Below, piece after piece: positions 1 through 5,975 of a DNA stretch of 8,924 nucleotides. The stretch comes from JACMRI01 sp043778625. Lineage in GTDB: Bacteria > Bacteroidota > Bacteroidia > UBA4408. A model generated the notes under the pieces. It saw only the letters and a list, made by a program, of their open reading frames with translations. It ran no database searches and was not told the DNA's origin. A program made the position numbers and the translations under genes. Every line of letters begins with the position of its first letter. Positions within the stretch are counted from its first letter, which is position 1. The stretch covers positions 1 through 8,924 of the forward strand of contig JAYWFU010000022.1 in NCBI GenBank assembly GCA_043778625.1, in the 5' to 3' direction.

Positions 1-277
1 TGTTTATGTTATAATAGTTAAAACAATTGTCAGTAGTGTTGTACACCAGTAAGCCGTTGGGCGGGTTAGTTATGGCGTTTATTTGCAGGGTGGTTAGCCT
101 TGGCACTAGCAAACCTTTATCATTGGCTTGTAATTCCAATATGGCTTTGGGGTTGGGAGTGGAAGTGCCTATACCTACATTGTTTTGGGCTTGGGAGATT
201 AATGTTACCAATATTAGTAATGCTGAGGTAAGTAGAGTGTGGGCGTGACGTATAACCCACCCCGCCCTAAAGTGCAT
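1..277 (-). CDS. Secreted VGIG-repeat / tail-fibre-like protein, N-terminal part (runs off left edge)
   Basis: This gene reads leftward and is cut by the window edge, so only about 92 codons are visible. A hydrophobic signal segment (LLTSALLILVTLISQAQ) is followed by NNVGIGTSTPNPKAILEL, then KGLLVPRLTT, ...NAIT.PPNGLLVYNTT and FNYYN. This order (VGIGT..P...A.LE, KG.L.PR.T, AI..P..GL.VYNT) is the well-known start of Bacteroidota surface proteins that resemble phage tail fibres, and the C-terminal portion is missing here. The start is uncertain. The ATG at 275-277 is the nearest in-frame start, but it and the next codons (MHFRAGWVI) lie inside a REP-like element, giving an unusually long, non-typical lead-in to the signal peptide. 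The frame also stays open up to another ATG at 389-391. The family call is firm; the function is unknown (probably cell-surface exposed). The gene at 5976 belongs to the same broad group. Confidence 0.8.
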   Translation of the reverse strand, partial: MHFRAGWVIRHAHTLLTSALLILVTLISQAQNNVGIGTSTPNPKAILELQANDKGLLVPRLTTLQINAITNPPNGLLVYNTTDNCFNYYNIN

Positions 278-308
278 CCCTCCAGTGGAGGGGAATGCTG
301 GGCGTGGG
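252..308 (-). repeat. REP-like GC-rich palindromic element, copy 1
   Basis: Read on the minus strand, this starts with a CACGCC..AGC..TCCCCTCC block, continues through a GGAGGG half and ends with CTTTAGGGCGGGGTGGG. It lines up along its length with the element at 3310-3365. The core CCCTCC AGT GGAGGG at 278-292 is a perfect hairpin. Elements of this appearance (CCCCTCC...GGAGGGGTGCCC...GGGCGGGGTGG) are scattered between genes in many Bacteroidota. This copy overlaps the apparent 5' end of the minus-strand gene and supplies its nearest ATG. Confidence 0.75.
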
Positions 309-335
309 TATGTTGGTGTGAGTGTTTGACGTGCT

Positions 336-368
336 TGTGTTGTTGTAATTGTGTTGTTGTAATTGTGT
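336..368. repeat. 14-bp tandem repeat, about 2.4 copies
   Basis: The unit TGTGTTGTTGTAAT occurs at 336-349 and again, identical, at 350-363. A partial third copy (TGTGT) runs to 368. It lies upstream of the leftward secreted-protein gene, within the frame that stays open to the ATG at 391. It may be a simple slippage repeat. Confidence 0.8.
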
Positions 369-500
369 GGTGTGTTAGCTGTTGCGTTCATGGGGGTTGA
401 GATGTTAGGTATTTAGATATTGTGTGTAAACTGGTAGATATTAGTAGTTAGATAATGCGAGTGTTATTTGGTCTTGCGTAGTTTCCTGAGTGGTTGCTGA

Positions 501-520
501 GCATATTGAAGCATATTGAA
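501..520. repeat. 10-bp direct doublet
   Basis: GCATATTGAA occurs twice in immediate succession at 501-510 and 511-520. No gene context explains it; it is probably a short slippage duplication. Confidence 0.6.
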
Positions 521-647
521 TGGACTGTTATTACTCACATCTTGCAAATCTCTTTCTTATTTCGACTGGTTTAATGATTGAGAAGGGGAATACTGTGGGC
601 GATTGTGTCGGCTGGGTTATATGTTAAGTTATTGTGTTGCAAAATTT

Positions 648-734
648 AAAGAGTGGCGAGTAGTGGTCATGAAACAAATTATACGTCCTCTCTCCTTAAC
701 GTATAACTCAAAGGACCCACCACTCGCACTCTTT
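648..734. repeat. Imperfect nested inverted repeat
   Basis: The left arm at 648-667 (AAAGAGTGGCGAGTAGTGGT) is matched, with small gaps, by the reverse complement of 719-734 (AAAGAGTGCGAGTGGT). Two shorter perfect pairs sit inside: TTATACGT at 679-686 with ACGTATAA at 699-706, and GTCCT at 685-689 with AGGAC at 712-716; the last two pairs partly exclude each other. The whole block could fold as a cruciform or stem in RNA. It also shares the word TCATGAAACAAA (667-678) with the intergenic repeat region at 3192-3203, so it may be a decayed copy of an intergenic element. It is not a terminator by its sequence, because no T-run follows. Confidence 0.5.
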
Positions 735-984
735 TATGTTGTTAAACTTTGTAACTATTACTTATTTGGTATTGCTTACTACACTCTTACTAGTTTTGGT
801 TATTGCGTAATAGCGTATATGTATTGTTAGTAAATAGTTATGCTTTGCCAATAACTAATTTATTACCGCAGGAGTTATTATAAAACGAGAAAGAACGGTT
901 GTTAAAAGCATATTTATCACTTTTATACTACTGTAAATGTAATGCGCCTACCGCTAATAATAACCCAGTTACCCTACCCAATAC

Positions 985-996
985 ACTAACGTTAGT
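985..996. promoter_or_regulatory. 12-bp perfect palindrome, possible operator
   Basis: ACTAACGTTAGT is perfectly self-complementary and lies 153 bp before the kinase start. Together with the palindrome at 1046-1059 it could be a protein binding site. No known regulator motif was recognised, and short palindromes also arise by chance. Confidence 0.25.
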
Positions 997-1045
997 AATT
1001 AAGGATAATCGTTTTATAACAAAGAACTAACGCTATTTTTACAGA

Positions 1046-1059
1046 TGAGTAAATACTCA
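1046..1059. promoter_or_regulatory. TGAGTA-AA-TACTCA inverted repeat, possible operator
   Basis: Two perfect 6-bp arms are separated by AA, about 90 bp upstream of the kinase TTG start and 27 bp before a TTTTGG sequence that could serve as part of a -33 box. This form fits a dimeric DNA-binding protein. LytTR regulators usually bind spaced direct repeats, so this is not clear evidence of self-regulation by the neighbouring LytTR protein. Confidence 0.25.
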
Positions 1060-1148
1060 AAACTATGCTTTACGATTAATTAAATTTTGGCTATTAAAAC
1101 TTAGGTAGAATTAAATTATGTATTTTTAAACAATTAAAAAAAGAGCGA

Positions 1149-3044
1149 TTGAAATTTAAAATAAACACAGTTATAGCCTTATTGTTTGTTATTATATTAG
1201 GAGGTCGTGCGCAGCCAGCCACACCTAAGATCCCAAGCAAAGCCCTACATCTGTGCCATAACCATACGCAACGCATACAACTATATATTGCCGCCGCTGA
1301 CAATAACAATGATTTAAACTTTAAATTTGATTATATAGATAGTGCCATTGTATTAAGCCAACAACTACTAATTAAACCCAGAACTAACAAGCAAGTAATA
1401 AATAAATTATTAGCGACTGCACTTAATAAAAAAGGATTTTTTAACAAGTTAAATGGTAATAATTTAGAAGGCTTAAAGGATATAAATGCAGCACTAACTA
1501 TTGCCAATACGTTAAACGATTTAGAACTTGTAAGCAACATACAATATAACCAAGGTGTGGTGTACCATAGTATGGGTGCGCAACTAAAAGCTATACATTA
1601 TTTTAACTTATGCCAGCAAAATGCAACTAAAGCACTGGCTACACAGCCCCATAATAAATCAGTTAGGTTGCTAATTATGCGTGCTAACTTTACCATAGGG
1701 CAGTGCTATAGCTATCTAGCTAATATTGATACAGCCTTGCAGTATATGCTGCCTAGCCTAGCTTATTTTAAAACATTACACGATAGCACATTAATTAGTA
1801 AAGCAGCTAAGTTAATTGGAGAGTCTTATTTTGTAAACAAACAACTAAAACAAGCAGAGTATTACTTGCAAGAGAGTGAAAAAAACACTCCCGTAAATAC
1901 AAGCCCTGCCGAACTATTTAACTTAAAAATAGATTTTGCCGATTTATATGAATTTAACCATTGTTATGCTCAAGCACTTAGCTACATACAACAGGCTAAC
2001 GTAATACTACGTAACAGTAATAATTTACCTATTACTAAATACATACTATTACACGAGGCGTATGCCAATGCTTATGCCGGACTTAGAAACTACAAAAAAT
2101 CAATTTATTATTACCGCTTGTTGTGCAACCAGTTAGACAGTTTATACTCAGTACACAACGCTAATTATATACTCGAATACCAAACCAAATACGAAACCGT
2201 AGCTAAACAAAACCAAATATTACAACTTACCAAAGCCGCCGAAATAAAACAACTAAAGCTGCAACAAGCCAACGCCGACAAGCAACGTTTAACTTGGTTT
2301 GCCATTAGCGCAGTTGCAATTATTACGCTATTACTTGCATTGGGTTATTACTTACGTAGGGCGCTAAAAGCTCAACGTGCATTAACGCAAGACATAAAAA
2401 ACAAAACTACCACACTAACCCAGCAAGCTAGTACCATAAGTAGGTATCAAAGCCAAATGAACCCACACTTTGTGTTTAATGCCATAAACAGTATTCAGGG
2501 CTTGCTTACCAATAACGAAACACAACTTGCCAACACCCAGCTCGATTATTTTAGTGTGCTAATGCGCACCACATTACACAACTCCGAACACGAGTACATA
2601 ACCCTTGCTAACGAAATAACCTACCTTACACAGTACGCTACCTTTGAGCAAAACAATGCTTCGTTTAACTTTAAATTTGAAGTAGTGATAGACGACGCCA
2701 TTGATGCCACTAACACCTTACTACCCCCAATGCTATTACAGCCCTTTGTTGAAAACTGTATTAAACACGGTGGTTTTAACGAAATTAGTAATGCCACCAT
2801 TACCCTACACATTAGTGTACTTATGCCACACATTATTGCAGTACACTGCATTGATAATGGCAAAGGAATAACAGGGAATACTATTATTAAGGGGCAATCG
2901 CGCGCCATTGGTATTGCACAAGAGCGCATACGCTTATGTTTTTTAACCAATAATACCGTTTGCGATAATTATTTTCAACTAACCAACACTACCCCACAAG
3001 GGCTAACCGTACAACTAAAACTACCTTATATTCAAAATTATTAA
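1149..3044 (+). CDS. LytS-type sensor histidine kinase with periplasmic TPR domain
   Basis: This 631-residue membrane kinase passes a phosphate to a partner regulator, very likely the LytTR protein encoded next. A signal peptide ends near residue 22 (...LGGRAQ). TPR-like helical repeats occupy about 125-334 (for example GVVYHSMGAQLKAIHYF and YANAYAGLRNYKKSIYYY). A coiled-coil stretch follows at about 345-380 and one membrane helix at about 382-402. The cytoplasmic His_kinase domain carries MNPHFVFNAINSIQ (phospho-accepting His440). The ATPase part has PFVENCIKHG (N-box, Asn536), DNGKGI (569-574) and a degenerate last box AIGIAQERIRL near 588. This order is standard for Bacteroidota LytS-like kinases (His_kinase/HATPase_c families). 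The start is TTG: the frame has no ATG between the upstream stop at 1095 and the signal peptide, and TTG gives a good Lys-containing signal sequence. The ligand sensed by the TPR part is unknown. A 363-bp repeat-filled gap separates it from the regulator. Confidence 0.93.
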   Translation: MKFKINTVIALLFVIILGGRAQPATPKIPSKALHLCHNHTQRIQLYIAAADNNNDLNFKFDYIDSAIVLSQQLLIKPRTNKQVINKLLATALNKKGFFNKLNGNNLEGLKDINAALTIANTLNDLELVSNIQYNQGVVYHSMGAQLKAIHYFNLCQQNATKALATQPHNKSVRLLIMRANFTIGQCYSYLANIDTALQYMLPSLAYFKTLHDSTLISKAAKLIGESYFVNKQLKQAEYYLQESEKNTPVNTSPAELFNLKIDFADLYEFNHCYAQALSYIQQANVILRNSNNLPITKYILLHEAYANAYAGLRNYKKSIYYYRLLCNQLDSLYSVHNANYILEYQTKYETVAKQNQILQLTKAAEIKQLKLQQANADKQRLTWFAISAVAIITLLLALGYYLRRALKAQRALTQDIKNKTTTLTQQASTISRYQSQMNPHFVFNAINSIQGLLTNNETQLANTQLDYFSVLMRTTLHNSEHEYITLANEITYLTQYATFEQNNASFNFKFEVVIDDAIDATNTLLPPMLLQPFVENCIKHGGFNEISNATITLHISVLMPHIIAVHCIDNGKGITGNTIIKGQSRAIGIAQERIRLCFLTNNTVCDNYFQLTNTTPQGLTVQLKLPYIQNY

Positions 3045-3061
3045 ACTATTTATTTTATATT

Positions 3062-3085
3062 AAACCCACCCCGCCCTAGAGGGGA
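3062..3085 (-). repeat. Partial REP-like element, minus orientation
   Basis: Read on the minus strand this is TCCCCTCTAGGGCGGGGTGG, that is, the outer CCCCT and the CTAGGGCGGGGTGGG end of the REP-like family with the central hairpin missing. It starts 18 bp after the kinase stop codon and points opposite to the full copy at 3310-3365. It may be a deletion derivative. Confidence 0.6.
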
Positions 3086-3174
3086 TTTTGCACCACCAAC
3101 ATTAATAAGCAATGTGTAATTAACAAGTAAAACAAGTAATCAACTATATATTCACGCCACGCTAACTCCCCTCC
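3084..3174. repeat. Intergenic direct repeat, copy A
   Basis: This 91-bp block recurs at 3237-3330. The two copies differ by a few substitutions and 3 bp of small insertions in the first half; the last 47 bases (3128-3174 versus 3284-3330) are identical. It begins with GATTTTGCACCACC and ends in the CTCCCCTCC that opens the REP-like palindrome. In this copy the palindrome is not completed: the following TTGGAACGGTGTAGCCCT looks like a decayed version. The block is non-coding in all frames as far as can be seen. Confidence 0.9.
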
Positions 3175-3236
3175 TTGGAACGGTGTAGCCCTCATGAAAC
3201 AAAATACTAAAATAAAACTTGAGTAACAAAGGCGGA

Positions 3237-3330
3237 GATTTTTCACCACCAATTTAATTAATAAGTAATGTGTAATCAACAATTAAAACAAGTAATCAAC
3301 TATATATTCACGCCACGCTAACTCCCCTCC
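3237..3330. repeat. Intergenic direct repeat, copy B
   Basis: This is the second copy of the block at 3084-3174, 94 bp long, with its last 47 bases identical. Here the terminal CTCCCCTCC runs directly into an intact REP-like hairpin (3324-3344) and a second hairpin (3352-3377). The 62 bp between the copies carry TCATGAAACAAA, also present at 667-678. The near identity points to a recent duplication or to an element that spreads as a unit. Confidence 0.9.
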
Positions 3331-3365
3331 ATTTAATGGAGGGGTGCCCTTTAGGGTGGGGTGGC
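3310..3365 (+). repeat. REP-like GC-rich palindromic element, full copy
   Basis: The element runs from CACGCCACGCTAACTCCCC through GGAGGGGTGCCC to TTTAGGGTGGGGTGG. It matches the minus-strand element at 252-308 along its whole length, apart from a longer loop and scattered changes. It lies in the gap between kinase and regulator genes. Members of this kind are widespread between genes in Bacteroidota and are thought to act as mobile or structural repeats; no transposase gene is visible nearby. Confidence 0.75.
3324..3344 (+). other. Perfect 9-bp GC-rich hairpin
   Basis: CCCCTCCAT (3324-3332), loop TTA (3333-3335) and ATGGAGGGG (3336-3344) form an unbroken stem. It lies 64 bp before the regulator start codon. 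No U-run follows, so a classical intrinsic terminator is not supported. A role in mRNA protection or processing between the kinase and regulator parts of one transcript is possible. Confidence 0.7.
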
Positions 3366-3377
3366 TCACCCGCCCTA
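3352..3377 (+). other. Second GC-rich hairpin before the regulator gene
   Basis: TAGGGTGGGGTG (3352-3363) pairs with CACCCGCCCTA (3367-3377) across loop GCT, giving about 11 pairs with one G:T wobble and one bulged G. The right arm resembles the opposite-strand end of the REP-like family (CACCCCGCCCTA at 256-267 and in the 3062 copy). The stem therefore appears to be formed by a full element followed by an inverted end. It ends 30 bp before the regulator ATG and has no T-run after it. Confidence 0.6.
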
Positions 3378-3407
3378 TAAGCAAATTAACTAACATACCA
3401 CAACTAA

Positions 3408-4145
3408 ATGAACTGCATTATTATTGACAACGAACCCAATGCCATAAAAAAACTAGTGGGCATTATTACTCAAAATTTTATCGACGTAACTATACTAGCC
3501 ACCTGCACCACAATAGCCGAGGCCATAACAGCAATACATACCCACGCGCCTAAGGTGGTGTTTTTAGACGTGGAATTAAATGGCGAAACGGGTTTTGATT
3601 TATTTACTCATTTTACTACCCCAACGTTTAGTATAGTGTTTACTACTGCCCACGAAAAATATGCTTTGCGTGCCATTAAAGCATCGTGTTTCGATTTTTT
3701 ACTAAAACCTATTTTACTAACCGACCTAGTACCTGTTATTGAAAAATTGCGAGTAGCCACCACCCATAGCGTAACGCAACAACTAGAGGTATTGCACCGT
3801 AATATTAATGCGGGAAAAAATTTTAACCGAATAGCCATACCTACCCTCAACGAATATTATTTTGTAAACACCGACGATATTATATGCCTTGAGGCTGATG
3901 CTAAATACACCACTATTTATACTATTGAAAACGAAAAACATATATCGTCCAAAAACATTGGCGAATATGAAGAGGTACTTAACGACGAAAACTTTTTTAG
4001 GTGCCACAAATCGTGGATTGTAAATTTAAAACACGTAAAAAAAATGATTAAAAACAATAATCAATTACAACTTACTAATGATATGATTATTGATGTGTCG
4101 ATACGCAAGAAAGACGAATTTTTAAAACGTTTTTTTAAGCCTTAG
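3408..4145 (+). CDS. LytTR-family response regulator
   Basis: This 245-residue DNA-binding regulator is of the LytR/AlgR type. The N-terminal receiver domain (about 1-115) has the acidic pocket IIIDNEP (Asp7, Glu9), the phospho-accepting Asp54 in VVFLDVELNG, the conserved Thr80 in FTTAHEKYALRAIK, and Lys100 in FDFLLKPI. After a linker, the LytTR DNA-binding domain (about 139-245) shows FVNTDDIICLEADAKYTTIY, FFRCHKSWIVNLKHVKK and the usual late beta strands. The length and residues are all as expected for an active family member. The LytS-type kinase upstream is the likely partner. The targets are not shown by the sequence; the row of secreted-protein genes starting 177 bp downstream is a natural candidate, by position only. 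The ATG has no competing upstream start. Confidence 0.95.
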   Translation: MNCIIIDNEPNAIKKLVGIITQNFIDVTILATCTTIAEAITAIHTHAPKVVFLDVELNGETGFDLFTHFTTPTFSIVFTTAHEKYALRAIKASCFDFLLKPILLTDLVPVIEKLRVATTHSVTQQLEVLHRNINAGKNFNRIAIPTLNEYYFVNTDDIICLEADAKYTTIYTIENEKHISSKNIGEYEEVLNDENFFRCHKSWIVNLKHVKKMIKNNNQLQLTNDMIIDVSIRKKDEFLKRFFKP

Positions 4146-4264
4146 CATTTAGGTCTGTAATAAAGCCAAAAACATTTTCATCTATTTTTTATGCCCATAC
4201 AATACACTTAACCCTATTTATAACACACTAATAATATTTATTGGTAGTTTAACTTAGTAAATAG

Positions 4265-4295
4265 TTGCGTACTTTCATTTTAAATTGTAGTTTTA
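4265..4295 (+). promoter_or_regulatory. Candidate Bacteroidota-type promoter for the secreted-protein gene row
   Basis: TTG at 4265-4267 and TAGTTTTA at 4288-4295 are separated by 20 bp. This is close to the Bacteroidota sigma-factor pattern (TTTG, about 19-20 bp, TAnnTTTG), although the last base of the -7 box is A rather than G. Transcription would start about 20 bases before the ATG at 4323. The assignment is by pattern only. Confidence 0.35.
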
Positions 4296-4322
4296 TGGCT
4301 TTAGAAATTATTTAGAATTCGT

Positions 4323-5927
4323 ATGAATAAAATTTTACTACTTACCTCAACAGCACTATTAAGTGCTACAACTATGCTAAGTTATGCACAAGCTACCCAC
4401 AAGCGTACGGTGCCTATTAATAATGTTAGCCCTAGTGCTGTAAGCGCTACCTTGGTTAGTTATGGTTACGTAACCAACGCTAACCAAACCATGGATTTAA
4501 CTTTAAACCTTACCAACACCGATGGCGAGTATGCTGATTCAATAGCCATAACATTCCCCACAGGTATTACGCCTACTGGCACACCTAACTTAATTTTTCC
4601 TACACGTGTTACAGGTGGCGGAGTAGAGAGTTATAACGGAATTGTAAATGGTCAAACTATTACTTGGGGCGCTAATACCAATGATTTTTGGGGAGGTATT
4701 GCAGGCAAAAATCTTAATTTTAAAATAGATGTTACCGTAGGTAATATCACTGGAACAAAAATAGGCGATTTTCATATTTCGGGCGATGGTTATTATCAAT
4801 TTAATTTTTCGGGCGATGCTAATGGTACTTTTTCTATTGCACCCAAACTACCTGTTGATTTAAGAGTAGTTGATTTTTTTGTACCACCATTTAGTTGTTT
4901 TAATCAACCTAACGAAACCATACGTATTTGGTTGCGTAACGATGGCACTACCGCTAACTCAGGGCAAACTGACTTATCGTACCAAGTAAATGGAAACGCT
5001 GCGGTTACTGAAAGCACTACACAAACTACCGCCCCTAACGATACGCTAAAATATGTATTTACCACCACTGCCGATTTTAGTGCATTAGGCCCTTACACCA
5101 TCATAGGCTCAGGGCTTAGTGCTGCCGATGGCGATTTTTCAAACAATCAATTACAACTTAATTCCTATTCATTTGCGCAAAATAATGCACCTTATAGTTC
5201 AGGTTTTGAGCGTACTCCAGCCAACGATTTATTAAATTGGTTTGGAGACGATTATGGTTCACCTTCTTCATGGGACACTACCACCATCGACCCTCGCACA
5301 GGTAACTTGTGTATGCGTATGCTAGAAACATCGCCTACCACTTGCGAAGATTATTTGTTTTCATCGTGTGTGTTTTTACAAAAAAACAAAACCTATAACC
5401 TAAGCTACTGGAAAAACATGGCACAAGGTTATCATGGTAGTTTTGGTGCTTATTTAGCGTACAACCAAGACGCATCAACAATTATAAAAACATTTACCCC
5501 TGTGGATACTGTGCCTGCTACAGGAGTTTGGATACATGATTCTATCAACTTTAGCGTAACTTCTAATGGAGTATACCACTTAGCTTTTTTAGCATTAAAT
5601 TATACACAGGAGGTTATTGCCTTGCGTGTTGATGATGTGCATTTAACTGATATTAGCTCATTAGTAGGGTTAACACAAGTGGTCGAAAAAAACGATGTAG
5701 TAGTATACCCTAACCCCACTACTGATAACATTACGGTATTGTGTACTAATAATGTAACTAACATAGCACTATACAATGCGCTTGGGCAACTATTAATTAC
5801 ACAACCTGTTAACGGAGTAACCAAAAACACTATAAATACAGCTAATTTAAGCAATGGCTATTATACAGTTAAAGTTACCACTGCCAATGATAACATTACT
5901 TACAAGCATATAGTTATTCAAAAATAA
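4323..5927 (+). CDS. T9SS-secreted multidomain beta-sandwich protein
   Basis: This is a 534-residue exported protein. A signal peptide ends near residue 22 (...TMLSYAQ). Residues of about 25-175 form a Thr/Asn-rich beta-sandwich-like region with repeated 'LTLNLTNTDGEYADSI' style strands. About 177-285 resembles a CARDB-type adhesion or cell-surface fold (DLRVVDFFVPP.....ETIRIWLRNDG). About 289-450 resembles the 'choice-of-anchor' jelly-roll modules (SSGFE...WFGDDYGSPSSWD..., ...LRVDDVHLTDI). The last 77 residues are a type A T9SS sorting domain: VVVYPNPTTDNITV (Tyr462-Pro463-Asn464-Pro465), IALYNALGQLL, then LSNGYYTVKV and a final HIVIQK. The protein is therefore expected to cross the outer membrane by T9SS and be released or attached to the surface. 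It is the first of four same-strand secreted-protein genes. No catalytic motif was seen; the role is probably structural or adhesive. Confidence 0.88.
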   Translation: MNKILLLTSTALLSATTMLSYAQATHKRTVPINNVSPSAVSATLVSYGYVTNANQTMDLTLNLTNTDGEYADSIAITFPTGITPTGTPNLIFPTRVTGGGVESYNGIVNGQTITWGANTNDFWGGIAGKNLNFKIDVTVGNITGTKIGDFHISGDGYYQFNFSGDANGTFSIAPKLPVDLRVVDFFVPPFSCFNQPNETIRIWLRNDGTTANSGQTDLSYQVNGNAAVTESTTQTTAPNDTLKYVFTTTADFSALGPYTIIGSGLSAADGDFSNNQLQLNSYSFAQNNAPYSSGFERTPANDLLNWFGDDYGSPSSWDTTTIDPRTGNLCMRMLETSPTTCEDYLFSSCVFLQKNKTYNLSYWKNMAQGYHGSFGAYLAYNQDASTIIKTFTPVDTVPATGVWIHDSINFSVTSNGVYHLAFLALNYTQEVIALRVDDVHLTDISSLVGLTQVVEKNDVVVYPNPTTDNITVLCTNNVTNIALYNALGQLLITQPVNGVTKNTINTANLSNGYYTVKVTTANDNITYKHIVIQK

Positions 5928-5935
5928 TAATAATT

Positions 5936-5949
5936 TATTTTATAAAATA
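5936..5949. other. 14-bp AT palindrome between genes
   Basis: TATTTTATAAAATA is perfectly self-complementary and lies in the 48-bp gap after the T9SS gene. It could be a weak stem or a promoter-region feature of the next gene. With A/T only, chance is a serious alternative. Confidence 0.2.
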
Positions 5950-5975
5950 TAAACAACAAAACAACTAACAACATC

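Larger units (their letters stand above)
278..1148. other. Gene-poor stretch with repeats and palindromes
   Basis: No convincing gene was found on either strand in these 870 bases. The longest open stretch on the plus strand, about 75 codons at 603-830, has a Cys/Tyr-rich unstructured product, no recognisable family, and is built across an inverted repeat, so it is probably not coding. The stretch holds the REP-like element near 252-308, a 14-bp tandem repeat at 336-368, a 10-bp doublet at 501-520, a nested inverted repeat at 648-734, and palindromes at 985-996 and 1046-1059. The last 150 or so bases should contain the promoter of the kinase gene, but no clear Bacteroidota TTTG/TAnnTTTG pair stands out. 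On the minus strand, the part from 412 down to 278 stays open in frame with the leftward gene. Confidence 0.6.

Noticed and set aside
1..277. Plus-strand gene at 27-248
   Set aside because: The minus strand gives a clear signal peptide and VGIG family motifs in this interval, so the plus-strand frame is a shadow.
603..830. Open plus-strand frame of about 75 codons
   Set aside because: The product is rich in Cys and Tyr with no family resemblance. The frame crosses an inverted repeat related to intergenic sequence, and no promoter or start context supports it.
2621..2950. Minus-strand open frame of about 109 codons inside the kinase gene
   Set aside because: It lies opposite the conserved ATPase domain of the kinase, has no recognisable product, and is explained as a shadow of the real gene.
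3084..3330. CRISPR array
   Set aside because: There are only two long, imperfect copies with one unequal spacer and no cas genes; the repeat carries a REP-like palindrome end instead.
3324..3377. Intrinsic transcription terminator between kinase and regulator
   Set aside because: The stems are strong but are followed by TAAGCAAATT rather than a T-run, and the sequence matches a repeat family also found at 252-308 in a different context.
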